Assembly: GCA_030435675.1 (NCBI GenBank)
Contig: CM059621.1
Span: forward strand, 12,772,001-12,836,000
Source: Steinernema hermaphroditum
Taxonomy: Eukaryota > Nematoda > Chromadorea > Rhabditida > Steinernematidae
Direction: 5' to 3'
Length of the DNA: 64,000 nucleotides
Shown here: positions 21,232 through 34,323 of the stretch, piece after piece
Numbering within the stretch: the stretch's first letter is position 1
Layout: every line of letters begins with the position of its first letter
Position numbers and translations under genes: made by a program
The notes under the pieces: model-generated
What the model was told of the DNA's origin: nothing
Databases searched by the model: none
The model's input: only the letters and a program-made list of their open reading frames with translations

Positions 21232-24200
21232 TTAGTTCAGTCATGAAACATGTCCGCTAGGCCTATGAAATACGCATCTGAGGTGTCCAAAGGGGGGGAG
21301 GTCATAGCCCAATATCTGGCCTTCATAAAACCGAAAACAACTTACATTTTTTTCGTTCACGGCACTTAATGTTTACGTCTCATTTGTCTTACGTTTGCAC
21401 TACAAATTGTAAGTGACTCAATTATATTCGATGTATAGATTTGTGCACAACACTAACCCCACTTCTACTTTGTTAGACTCGCTATATTTAGAGTGACGTA
21501 GACGGTTTTATATTAGGGGAGGTAAGGACTTTATGGATTCATAGGACAGTGGAATATTGCCCTAACAAACGGGGAAGTTATTAGAGTGACCAGTTGCTAG
21601 GAAATCTTTGGTCCACAAGTTGAGTTACTATTTTAAATGATATTGATGAGCGAGAAGCCTTCTAGGACATGAAACATAGATCATGCTCTAAACGTCACAA
21701 CTTTTCCTATTTCTATTTCTAATTTGGAATTCCAATTCTCCCAGGATGAGCAATGTTTCGGTACGCATTAAGAAACGTCTTACATCTTCTGTCACTTACA
21801 AATGCGAAGATACGTAAGTGAGTGAGAAAATCGTCGATTTATTTATGTGGAACGGTAAGCGCTCGAAACTAAGAGTTCACTCTCGAGAACGTGTTTTCGA
21901 TCCCGACTCGCAACAGATTCTACTTTCTCACGTTCATATAAAAGCACATTAGAAGATGGTGTGGTCCTAAGGCGCCACCGGGGTTCTTTCCAGGAAGACT
22001 GGTGACGGACTCAGGGTACAACAGAGCAGCGTAATTAGTTCAGAACGCTAGTTCCTAGAGAATCTCAAAAGGCTTCGTGACGCCTTATTAAAAAGATTTT
22101 GACAGAAAGGATTCCAGTCATTGATGTGTTCAGAAGAAAGGTTATCCTGACTTGCAGGGGTCTTCCAGAGATAGACTACAATGATTGAACTTTTAGGAAA
22201 ATATTTTCAATTTGAAATATCGTCAATTAGTCGTTTCAAAACAACGCTACTGAAACTCCCAATTATGGGTGTTCGTCGAACAAATTGGCCCTGTTTGGCG
22301 TTGCAGTGACGCCCAATTGAAATCCATAAATCAGCAGCGGAGAAGATGGATTTCGCCATGGAAACACGCATTTCTCCATAAATTATCGATCTCAGAAACC
22401 AACGATCTCTTCAATATTTCATAATTTTTGTGTAACATATGAAGTTCCAAAACAACAAGGTCGCTACGCCCTCTCGTCTCGTCTCGTTGAGTTCCGATCG
22501 AAAACACAAATCATGGGAAAAACCTCGAATGGAGATCGATGATTTTTCTATGTAATTCCAAAAAGGACATCTAGACAGGAGTCTGCAAAACCGTTTTTGA
22601 GGACATTCAATTGAGCGACCGGTCTCACAACTGAATGTTGTCGAAAATGACTTTTCAGACTCTCCAGGCTTCTGTTTACCAAAAAAATCTCTACCATCTT
22701 GTGGATAATATGTGGATAAAGAAGGCAGACATATCTTTGACCTACCGCTTGCTTTCTTAGAAATGAGCTCAGTGAGCGACCGTTGTTGGCCGTCGTTGTT
22801 GGAACACTGATCGTCCCTGCTCGGATACTTTTGGTTTCACCGCTTCCAAACAACATCCATCGCACATTATCAAAATTGCTCATATTCATGCTAACTCGAT
22901 TAAGAGACGTCATGTTATCGTAGATTCCAGTACAGAGCCTCCACGTCTGTTCGATAAACACCCACTTCCTCGGTCCAATTAAACTCGAACCTTATTAGAA
23001 GAAGATGTTCGAGATCGATCAAAATGGGCGTTGAGTGACACGTGAGTGGATCGTGGAAATTGGCAAAACGAATGTGTGGGAAGTGATTGACGACGACCTC
23101 GATGGCGTCGATCGGATGTCGGAAATCTGAGGAAGGCCAAAAAAGTGTTGCCCTTTAGCCGCGCCAGATTGACGAAGAGAGGTAATTCGACTCGTGACGG
23201 GAATCTGTGCTTTTGGGCTAGATGTGCTGTTAGGAACAGAGGAAGGACGTGGGAATGGGGGTATTTTGGGGTGGTCAAAATAGAAGAGGTCATCTGACGT
23301 CCGCGGTCTTGTTCTATGAATAAAAGAAAAGCACTTTTGGGAGAATAGGGAAGGCAAGGTAACACTAAACAATCCTATCTATCGGACGGCCTAAAAACGA
23401 TGGAGAGGTGGCATTTTAGTGTTTTTAGCCGAGGGCTGAGGATGACCTACGAAAAGATGACGTCGTGAAGACTCATCAATAGGATATGCCCATTTTAGAA
23501 ATGATAGCAGTCCGAGACAAGGAAAGGCATTGGCGTCTTGGTGTATCTAAAACCTCGGCACACCTTCAACAAGGAAGCCTTTTTCTTGTCGTGATGAGTC
23601 AGGGATGGAATAGCACACAGCCGTTAGATTTTCCCTCGATTTTTGATTGAAAAACTGTATTAGATGATGGAAGTCTAGATAAATCATATGCTAGGTTGAC
23701 CCAAAAGTTCCCGGACCCTTTTCCTCAATATCTTTTATACAAATTTTTGGACAGAGCATAATGTGGCTTGTTATACACGGTTTTGTGGAAAATTCATTAC
23801 TCTTTCACAAGCTGTCTTTTAGTTCAGATTCTGGTCTTACGCTCAAGAAGCTATACATTCCCAGCGGTAAAATTGCGATTTCCATTTCCATTTCCATACG
23901 TTAAATATAGCCCGAAACGTCCAGCAAAATATATGAATTTGAAGATCGGGGAATGCCTTTCTGGTTCACAGGCATCTATGGTTGAAATGATGGAAAGAAT
24001 AAGAATTTGGGTCAGTTGTAATTAAACAATGTATTCAGTCAAATTTATCACATTAAATAAGCTTAGCTTTCTTACCTAGCTTACCTTTCTTAGATAAAAA
24101 CAGTAATAGGGTAATCTCTTAAATCGTAAGCTCAAAATTAATCAATTCGAACGTAGGCGTGCAAACACGTGGTATTTTATGGCACACACTGCACCACACT

Positions 24201-27200
24201 CACCCGCATTTACACATCTTAGTAGCCGAAACCAGCTACGGAATTCGCAGAAGGAGGAGTACAACTGTGTAGGAAGACGTTCTCTGCCGATGCACACCGT
24301 TCTAGGCAATAGGTAATTTAAAAAACTGAATGAGATGTAACGAGGCTAAAGTATTGCTCATCATATTAAGCTCCGAAATGCTCAGACATCAAGGTCCAGG
24401 GACAGGATTAACCAGGGTCCATGTCAAATATTCCGGATTGTACAAACAAATTTCGACAAAGAATCTCCTCTCGAAGCACCGATTGGGCGAAGACGTCATT
24501 TCTGAGTATTCAATCCGGAGCAATTGTTCCTTTTATTGGCTCCTCGAGTTTCTTCGAGTGTTTACCACCCGATGAGTCTTCCGAGAAATATTCAGAATCT
24601 CCGTGGCGACACAATGCGCGCCACTCGAAGGGATCTCTTTGGGCAATTTAAAAGGACGAAACATTACAAAAACACCTTACATACATTACATGGTAAAATA
24701 CTAAAAACACTATTATTCCAAGGATCTTGTATAGAAGGGCCGCCCTAAGATAATTTCCTTAGAAGTCATGACCTCCCGTAGAGTGCGTTTTCCAGAGCGA
24801 TTCCAATTCGTTCGGCGCTAAATCACAAAAAAAGGAAATAAATCAAAATCTGCACCGCTTATGCTCCCATGCACCACCGACGGAAACGGGAAGTAAGACT
24901 GCGTTCACAAGGGCAAATCCTCATTCATTCAAAGCTGCGGTTGGAAAGACAGAGTTTTGTGGCTTTCCACTGGGGAGCAGGGGCACAGGAATATTTCGCT
25001 AAAGAAAGTCCAGAGCGGAGATGAGGTGTGAATAGGCCCATGTTTGTGGAGCACGGTGACCAGATTTCACGACATGCGCAAAATTGTACCCGAGCGAGAA
25101 CTGAATAGGCTGAGTACGATTTTCGAGTAGGGTCAAGCATGAAAAGATAAGAGACAAGGACCAAACAGCGGCCAAAACTTGTAATTGGACAACTCATCTT
25201 CGTCTATATCTTATACCGGCTGAGGTCGATGAGGTGCCGACAACAGATATCTAAGGTCGCGGGCGAGCGAAGAAACTCATTTTTGTGCATGGCCTAACGA
25301 CCAGGCTCACAACCAGGCTCCGGCCCCCGCTTATTGATTTATGAATTTCATAGAAATAGAAATATGAATTTTGTGCATTCATCTCGTTAGCGTACTGTAA
25401 TGAAAAGCGACTTAAGTTTACCCTGAAGTGTCCAACGTGAAGAATCAAGGAAATCTGGATAGAGCACATCAAGGAGACACGGAGAAAATCTGAAGGGCTT
25501 CCAGGACTCCGTAGACTCTCTGCGTCAGCACGTCCAAGGCTAGGACACCCTGTGGGAACATGAGCAAAGCACACACAAATAATGGGATTCTATTTGCATG
25601 AAATCGTGCAGTGGGTGTTATACAGAAGACGATCTGTGATTTTCGACCAAAAGGTGAACTCTATGGGAACTCACAGAGAGTCGTTCCATGCCCACGCAAT
25701 CCACAATCCCGTTTAATCAAATCCCGACTTTGTGTCCCGACGAATTCCCAAAGTTTTCTTTCTCACCGCATTAGGGAAGATCGAATTCGACGAAAACACG
25801 GAAGGAAACCCGGCGAAACAAGTTCTTTGGAACTCGGAATCGTTCTTCGGAGATCTTATGCATTATGAGAATAAAGACGGATTCTAGATCGACGTAGAAG
25901 ACGATCCAGCTATGGTCACGGGGCACTGAAGAGCGGAGTGAATTAAGAGAGTGGAGTCCGAACCGAGAAACGGAAATCGTAATTGGACGCGGACTTTATT
26001 GCTGCGTACCATCTTATTAGTCCCAATAAGTTCTCGGAATAATTTGGTTAAGGAAGCTGTGGACACGGAAAGAAAGTACGAGAAATAATGACTTGTTTGG
26101 ATCTACCGCGTGTTATGTGGATTGGTTCTGGGTACATCTGCTAGTTTGCAAGGCAGAAAATGACGACGGAAATTTGAAAAACAAACAACTACGATATCTG
26201 AACCAAAGACTCTTCGCGGAGCAGGAATCATTTCTTTCTCTGAGGTCATAAGTCGTGGAAAACAGTCCAATTGGGAACTTCTTGTTTACGCTTAGATTTT
26301 CGAGAACCGATCACGTCTGCAGCCTTTTGATAGCGTTGTTTATGGTTAGTTTGCTAGTGGACCGTCGACCTACCGTAATTTCGTTTTTACCGCACAAATT
26401 ACATTGAGAAGCAAGGCGAAAAACATGCGAAAGTAATAAAAAAGTGTGAGGAATGATGTCTTAATGGGAGAGTTGAACACTGTTAACCACAGAGCTGTTT
26501 TCTAACCCAAAGGAAAGCACCTGAAGGTGACAATTTGGAGGGACATGCAGGTTGTTGTGAAAACGTAGCCATAGAGATAGGGGAAGGATGCATCACCGCC
26601 CCCGAAAGCGGTTTGAATGACGACGAATTTCCTTGAAAAGGTATAAAATTCCCACAACTCTATAATCTCTTCCTTGTTACTTCGATAGCTTCGATCGTGA
26701 CCTAAGCATGCCCAGAAATCTGATCAGATGGGTTTTTAAATCGGGGGACTTTCTGACTGATCAAGAAAGGTCATTCTTTAACCTGATCAAATTGGACTTG
26801 TTAGGTGCCAACGATTGTTTTGTCCAACTTTGATGAAAAATTTCTGCCCTGTCGTTTGTGATAATCCCTTCCTTGGCCGGAGATGCCTCAACAAGAGATC
26901 ATACTTTGTATATTAGCGTATATTCAATCATTCGACCTATCGGAAACGATCATCGGTCATCGGTGTGTATCACCGTTGTTTTCCATCACAACCTTTCTAG
27001 CGAGAATGAATGCTACTGTAATGTGTTTACGACAACGGAAAACCTTTCAAAAAGGCAGTGAAAACACATAAAAAGCAGGGAAAACGATCCTAAACGATTC
27101 TGGGAGAGCGATCGAATAGCGGAAAACGATGTTTACGCGATGGCGTCAGGTTTCAGGAAGCGGAAGAAAACATCGTCATCACGAGAATCTGAATTTTAGA

Positions 27201-29480
27201 CGAGAATGCCGAAGAATGTAGCCGAAAACAAGAGTGCACGAGGGCTACGGATACAATACGTTGTTTTGTTGATTGTAGTCGAAGGGTTGGATGTTTTTCC
27301 GAAGGTCGAATTTACTGTTTTGTGCTGATTGTCAATAGTTAGGTCGCTCTGAAACGGGCTCTGGAACATGCGGATCAGATGCTCTGTTTCATTCGGTTGT
27401 GCTCATTTAATTTTGGGACGAACGAGTTGAACTTCTAGACTTGGTTCGCCACTATCATAATTGCCCGTTTGTGTGTGCACTCTAAGACAAAGGAATTCGT
27501 TTCAATGTGATTACAGAGCTCAGATTTAGCCAGTCCGTTAACCGGGAAACACAATTTGAAAAATGTGATTGAGGTGTAACTTCGGAACAGAAATCGCAAC
27601 ACATCCGACAAGGGACCACGTTGTCACGACTCATCTGTGATATACGGGCAACCTTTTTGGACAGACGAATGCGCCAATGCACTAGCATCGGTTTTGTTTA
27701 AAATTTGTGAAAAACATTACCATTGTATGCACGCTTTCGCTCTGATTCTGGGCGATGCTGAGAAGGACAAAATCGTCTTCCAGGTAATTTGCGAATAATT
27801 CGAAAAATAAATATGGTCACAAATGATGTTATTTCAGATGGTCGAGTTTTCAGGCGACAAAAGCTGCTGAGCTAGATCTCATATTTTAGCTATGGTCGTG
27901 CATTAGTGCAAAAAAAAGTGGCAAAGACAACGGAAAAGTAGCAAACAGGACTCGCGATTTGGAGCTTTGAAATCAGAGGTACTAGGTCGAATGTGTTGAC
28001 TAAGTAGCTCTGAGCATGCAACCTATGAGTTCAGGGGACGATCGAAGTATTCTCACCTACAGTGAATTTTGATTGAACTGGAAACAAGAAGTAATGAATT
28101 GCAAAACGCAAAATCGCACAAACTAACCAGCACCTTCTTGTTAGTACAGTTTGGATGTGCCAATCTCAAATTTTCAATGAGAATGGCGTGAAATGAGAAT
28201 TTCCATGAAATCAGATACGCTCACAATGAGACACACATATAGCTCCGAGGAGACCGTCTCTACCGCCAGTATGCTACTGCAGCCTGAGCTAAAGTGAATG
28301 TTGAATAATTAATTTAGTTTAGGTAACCGTTTGCTACAAGAACCCGTTATAAGTGCCATAGTCCATTTTAAGTTTGCAATGGCAAAGGCTTTTGCACATT
28401 ATAAAACCTCAATATCTTCATAGGTTTTGAGACCGATTATTGCATCATAAAGGTCGGAGAAAATCTAGAAAATCGTGATTTTTTGAACTTATATTGATAA
28501 CTCTTTTTATCATAACTATTAGCTCTTCCACCAGGAGCAAGCACATCAAAAGAACGGGCTAAGTGAATCAACTTCGGTTTATGGCATCTCTGCAGGTCCA
28601 TTTTATATTCCACTTGACGTCTCCGCTTTCTCCCAGGGGACTTCTTCTACGTTCAGTTCTGTGATCATAAACCATTCGAGAAAGTGAATGGAAATTTACG
28701 TTAATTGCCACCACTTTGACCGAGTGTGGACGCACTTTTCCGGAAGACTGAGTGTCCTAAACGAACGCACGGAGTCTGACTCCTCTGAAATTCGTCTCTT
28801 CTTCTGAGTCCACGCGTGAAAACGCACTCATAACGGGACATGACTGCATTTTTAATTAGCCTCGGAGGGTCGACGACCAGCCGATGTCCGAATTTCTGAG
28901 GGATGGCCAACTTCTGGTGGAATGTGATTGGATGGAACGTGCCAAGACCGTCGAGGAAGTAGCGTGCCTGAAGACGAGGAAGTGGCGATTTGTATGCAGC
29001 ATGAATAGTTGACGACCTGAACTTGAATCTCAATCGATTTTTTCATTCCAGCTGGGAGCGGGGGAGGGATGGCTATACCCAAAGGCGATGTTCTTAGATT
29101 TCATGTGGTGATGCATTTGGTGACCCGAAGATAGGTGTACTAGAATGGCAAACTTTAACAGCACAGCCTATAGAGTGCTGTCATGACTGTCAGAAACGAA
29201 GACATGCATGTGCCGCTAATTTCGCAACAAACATCGAAAATGGATACAAAAAAGAGGAGGAAGTGGCACAGAGTGAATCGAAGGGGAAAATTCGGGGCAT
29301 AAAGTTATGGACTAATCGAGTTTTTGTGTACATTGACCAAATTGAACCCTAAGGAATGCATGAACATGAATGGCGAAATAGGGAAGGGAGATTCCTTTGC
29401 ATTCAATGGATAATTCAAGGCGATACGTTTTGTAATTTCGTACTCAGGTGATCGGAGACATTTGTTACATAAAGTTCGGA
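21232..29480. other. Gene-poor stretch, 8.2 kb
   Basis: No exon set could be joined into a gene. A minus-strand frame at 22961-22548 (137 codons) has some protein character but no domain and no partner exon. At about 23691-23720 a sequence reading AGGTTGACCCAAAAGTTCCC resembles a mariner terminal repeat standing alone. A possible mini-exon at 27727-27783 (MHAFALILGDAEKDKIVFQ followed by GTAATT) is too short to support. No RNA gene was found. Confidence 0.4.
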
Positions 29481-29689
29481 GAATTTTTTTAATTTTTTAG
29501 AAAAACGAAGCAGCGCGAAGCAACCGGCTTGCCAGTGTGGCGTTGCAGGAGCTGGACAGTGGTTTTCTTTTTGAGAATGTGGAACTGCGGCCGAATAGTA
29601 TTTCAGGCCTTTTGCGAGCCGGGCGATCATTGTGCCAACAATAAGCGAACGTACGTCGTGATTCCCAAAGCGCAGGAAAATACAAGAAC

Positions 29690-29870
29690 CTCTCAATGGA
29701 GGCTTCAGGGACTGGGCCGATGCCCACCGTAAGAAGAAGACTTTGGACTGCTACAATGCCACCTTCCCGGGCTTCTGATGTCCAAGGACGTTTAGTCGTC
29801 AACCTCGTCCGAGTTGAATCCTCTAGATTTCGATGTTTGGGACATCATGGAGAAGCTCATAGTTGAACTC
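29690..29870 (+). mobile_element. Mariner-type transposase relic
   Basis: Two reading frames of the plus strand carry the conserved 3' part of a mariner transposase. They read DADAHRKKKTLDCYN-like sequence ending FPGF, then after a frameshift LMSKDV, a stop, and ELNPLDFDVWDIMEKL. The last corresponds to the SPDLNPLDF region around the final catalytic Asp. Frameshifts and stops make it non-functional. The 5' part (29480-29690) is too decayed to read, and no terminal repeats were found around it. Confidence 0.65.
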
Positions 29871-31272
29871 ATAGAAGCACACACTGAAGAAGGCCGGGGA
29901 AGAAATTAGGCCAAAAATTGTCGCGGGAAATTCGGAAATGTAGACATATAAAACATGTCGTTATGTGAAAAAAGATGACACTTATTATTGAGTAATGAGT
30001 TTCCACCTTGAAGTAGACGTCTGTACTGTATGTAAACTTATTCACGTAAGGACAGCTTACATCACACTTTCTTGTTGGCAGACTGAATTGCGACAGGAAC
30101 TGTAAATGTAAAAGTCGCAATCAAAAAAAAAGAACAAAAATTTTCCATATGTCTCCAACGGTAGAAATTGGGGAGAGATCGATATGATAGGGAAGAAGAG
30201 AACGCGTCAGATTCAATCTAATAATATACACACTTTATTACGTGAAAGTTTAGTATAGACGTCTTAGCGTTAAGACGAAATGATGCACATGGTGCTGCAA
30301 GTGTGACGGAAAACGTTCTATTCTAGACACATTTTCGGACTTCCTGAAATGGCTTAATGGTCTTATCCACTATGGTGATGACACTGGATACAGCTCAGGA
30401 AGCACTTAGTCGCGAGATGAGGAATTCAGGTCAATCATGACCTTTTATGAACGTGAACATTAAAAAAGATCTTTTTATAGTTCGTTCGTCGGAAACAGAG
30501 CTAATGGATCTGATGATGTCAGGCGAACGGATACGTTTCAAATGCTAGAAAGTGGTTGAAGTAGGTCACTTTGAACTTTGATGTCAGATCGTCATTTTTG
30601 TTCGAATGTTCGTCTTTGATCGAAAGAAAAGGATTTGTATGGGATGTGAACATTTCTTTGAAAGTCTTCGTTATAAGATGGGATTGGCGCCCCCATCACT
30701 ATTATGACGAATGTTCCTGCATTAATTAATTTGTCGCTGCTTCGCTTCCAACCTCTCACGATTGACCAAATGACGTTCGTTTCATCATTTGTCTGGAAGA
30801 CAGAATACATATTCTTTAAGTCGCTTTGTTCAGGAAATAAAACAAAAGAATGGCTCAAGAACGCGAGGGAAATGGTGGGTTTGACCATACGTACTGACAC
30901 CAAAATGTAAAAGAGTTCACTCTTTTACTACTCTGAACTCTTACCAACGGCTTCTTACCAGACGAAGCTTCTTTGGGGCCCTCCTGGAAGAGCGCAATTT
31001 TAGAAGAGTGTGCGCTTTTGAAGAAAGTGGGTTTACTTAATTCCTCAAAGGAGTCGAGGAATGTCGTCAAAACAACGGCTGTAAAAGTGGATTAGATTGA
31101 TACACAGTAGGTTTCCCAGAATCTCGTCCTCTTTTTGGATGGATTTTGCTATAGCAATACTAACATAGGCAGCTCCATTTCACGTAAATCCCACATAGAT
31201 GCCGACTATGTAAACAGTTTATAGTCAACACGGTATGTACAGAAACGAAACAACAAGAACTTGAGCTTTCTT
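29871..31272. other. Intergenic, downstream of the ion-channel gene
   Basis: No gene was seen. Open frames at 30592-30910 overlap on both strands and lack domains. The 3' UTR of the channel gene lies at the right edge. Confidence 0.4.
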
Positions 31273-34200
31273 CTAGACAGGAACATAGGAGCCAGTGAGG
31301 TCCACGTTTTCCATCAACTTCTGCATCTGCCGGTTCGACTCCGTCGTGTAGTAGAGCCAGTAGAAGCAGTTGAAGAAGACGAAAGCCAACGGGAAGCTGA
31401 ACTGACAGAACTTGTCCACCTGAAACATAGCATAGATGCTTCTGATGTTTTCATAGGGGCTTTCTACGCGCCCTCCACAAACTCACCGGCTCCCAAATTG
31501 TGTTTTTCAGTTTTGGTCTTTATTCAGCGTTGTTTGCCACATGTTTTTATGTTTGCGCAGCACACTTATGCTAATCCGAATCCTTCCGAATTCCTTTTAG
31601 GCAAATGCTTTCGGAAAAAAGAAATCAATTTGCTCTCCTAAGCCCTCGCGGAGTTCGAAGACCGATCCTTCGAAGGCTCACCTTTTCTCCGGTCCACTCG
31701 AGGGGTGCCCAGAACAGTGCCGACGATTTCCGACGGTCAAACTTCCGCAACCTCTTCATCGACTGGTTGTGAATAGTCAAGCGTGCGGTCGGCGGACTCC
31801 TTCGGCGGATCGCCGTCACTGGAAGTCCGTTCGAACTGAGCCTACAGTCGGTGGCGTTCTCCCGCAGCATCCACGGCCTTTCGGCGTGGAAGTGCGTCGG
31901 GGTGCCGTTCTGGTATGGAGACGTCTTTCGACGGTCTCGCGAGTCTCCGGAGGCGTCGCCATCGACGTCGGCGAAGCGCTTCCGGTGCTTCACGGCCTGC
32001 TTGTCGACGTGACCCACGATGGCTAGCTCCACCAAGGAGAAGAAGATGAAGCCCTGAAAAGAGAGCGTGCTTACCGCCACTGTCTGCAGCGCTTGTTTGA
32101 CAGACAGACATCGTAACGAGAATCGAATTTTTGTATCTGTTTCCCATTCTCAAACTGCGTGGGACCAACATTCGGATCTCTAACTTTAAGACTCACCATG
32201 CAAGCGAAGATCCACACGTCGAGCGCTTTTACATAGGACACTTTGGGAAGTGAACGGGCGACGTTACCGTACTAAAAAGGTCTGAGCACAGATCTTCCGG
32301 AACATCTCTACCTGGAAAGTGAGGGCCATAAGCGAAGAGACGCCGAGGGTGATTCTCCCCGGAAGGCACTTTGGGTCGAGCCAGAACGCGATCCAGCTGA
32401 TGAAAACGGAGGCGTAGGTGGGCATGTAGAGCTGTAGGATGTAGTAGCCGTAGGTGCGGCGGAAGTAGAACGTCGCCTTCAGCTGGTCCCACTGTCCGGC
32501 CTATGAAGGAAAAGAGAGTTGATGGGGGTGGCTACAGATGGCCTACCGGGTAGTAGAACTGGCTCTTCTGCCACGTATATCTCGCCAGCTCGAAGTCGGG
32601 CATTTTGCCCTGAAATATAGATTTATGTGTGATATTTCCCAAGAAATTATGAGTGTATTGTCTTCTCGCAGAACTGACCTGCACATCCATAATAACACCC
32701 GTGTCGAACCAGTCGAGCCGGACTTTGCCCACATTGAAGGAGTAGGACTCGAAGGTCATCGTACACCTTTGGACGTCCATCGGGAATGAGGTCATGTCGA
32801 GCTCGCATGGCGCTTCCACTTTCACCCGGTAGTTTACCCAAATCGTGCCTGAACACCCGTGTCTCACCGACTTCATCGATGTCTCATCTACCGTTCGGGT
32901 AAATCAACAAGAAGATGTTGGGTGTTGGACTCTTGTGGATGCTCGTCGACTTTGAGTTTTGGAAGCACACGTTCGGTAGCCAGATGTCGTCGATGGTGCG
33001 GTGACTGAGCGTTAGGTTGGGAAGGCATCTGAACCAAGTGAGAAACGTTACATCGGTGTTATGCCTCTTGCTGTTCCTTTCTGGACTAGTCCAGGTTAAG
33101 GACACATCTGCACTACTTCCGGTGCCGAGAACCCTCTTCCGAATCGACTTTTCGCTTCCCTGCTCCCCATCTCTTTCGCGCAGCCACTCAAGTGTCGTCA
33201 TCTCGAAGAAGAGGACACGTGCGCCTTTGCAAATTACTTTAATCTCCTCCGCGCGATCAGAGTTTGGCCCTCGGGAACTGAATTAAAGGTGCCACCAAGG
33301 CGCCAAAAATCGCTCGTCCAGCAGGAACTGCAGCCAAAGGTCAATTGGAGGCCGAGACAAACTGCTTCTAATTCGATTCGGCGATTTGCCCTTAGCCCCG
33401 GAATAGCAACAAATTGGCGCCGTTTGAATCGAATTACTCACCCGGTGATGTTGTCGAAGGCGAGACCCGTGTCCAGCCAGATCTGACTGAAGAGGACGTC
33501 TGCCGTGAAGCTGGCCGCGTTCTCCGAGATGCCCGAGACCGCCTGGATGATCAGGTCGACCTTCACGTCCACGCCGTTCGCGTTCGGCACCGATTTCGGG
33601 TCGTACGACGCCATCAAATGCTCCAGGACTGTCTGAAAATGAAACAATCTGAAGCTGTCATAGAGACTACTCAGGCCATGTCTAGACTGTTCCTTTGCTA
33701 GGCTTTCTCTGAAAGTGAAATAGGCAGTTAAGACTTGAATGGATATCCACAGTCTAGAAGCGAAATACGAATATCTCCTATGCTACACTGAACTCAACAA
33801 TCACATCCCGGGCCTATCTCACCAAAGATCGTAATCTCTGAAGCCTTCATTGCCTAGCCTACTCGTCCTCTTCAGGAACTTGAGTAAGTGCAGCTCCACT
33901 TTGAGATATTAAAGGACCTCATGCACGTACGAACAAACGCTTTTGCGTCCTATAGTGTCGCCAATTCGGACTACCGTATACCGACCTTAGCGAGTGTGTC
34001 GTTGTTCCCACTGCAGTCGCTGGGATCGTGCGTGGGGGTCGGCATCAAGGGAGCCGTGACCTGACGATTCCGAGACCCGTAGAAGTTGGCTTCGCGCTTC
34101 TGTCGGACGTTTTTCATCACCTAAAGCGCGGAGAGCAATTAAACGGCGTTTCGAACGTCGATTGGCGACTTCCGGAGGGCCAATTTTCGGAGGCGCCGTC

Positions 34201-34323
34201 GAAAGCCAAAAATCAGAATTTGCATACGTGATCGTAGTCCTCTTCGTCGACGTAGACGGCGCCCGAAGGGCCGAGACGGAGCAGAAGGAGCGCCAGCGGG
34301 GGGAGGAGGAGGACGGAGTGCAT
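31273..34323 (-). CDS. Cys-loop ligand-gated anion channel subunit, ACC/LGC-46-like
   Basis: Ten minus-strand exons: 34323-34228, 34120-33986, 33632-33442, 33028-32892, 32848-32679, 32609-32547, 32500-32312, 32271-32197, 32053-31682 and 31429-free end corrected to 31419-31273. They join in phase to 524 residues. A Leu-rich signal peptide opens the protein ([18 protein letters not shown]). The extracellular domain has the Cys-loop [15 protein letters not shown] (C201-C215). M1 ([20 protein letters not shown]) leads to the M1-M2 loop and M2 ([17 protein letters not shown]), then M3. The M3-M4 loop is long and basic (about 124 residues), and M4 ([16 protein letters not shown]) ends near the C-terminus. 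The [13 protein letters not shown] and [15 protein letters not shown] runs match acetylcholine-gated chloride channels. The usual PAR before M2 is PGR here (311-313). A neuronal or muscle membrane role is inferred. Confidence 0.9.

Noticed and set aside
22548..22961. Minus-strand open frame of 137 codons
   Set aside because: Readable, but no family match, no partner exon and no promoter or poly(A) signal nearby.
27727..27876. Possible two-exon mini-gene (MHAFALILGDAEKDKIVFQ plus nine codons)
   Set aside because: Only about 29 residues, no signal peptide or known peptide motif; chance splice-like sites are common in AT-rich DNA.
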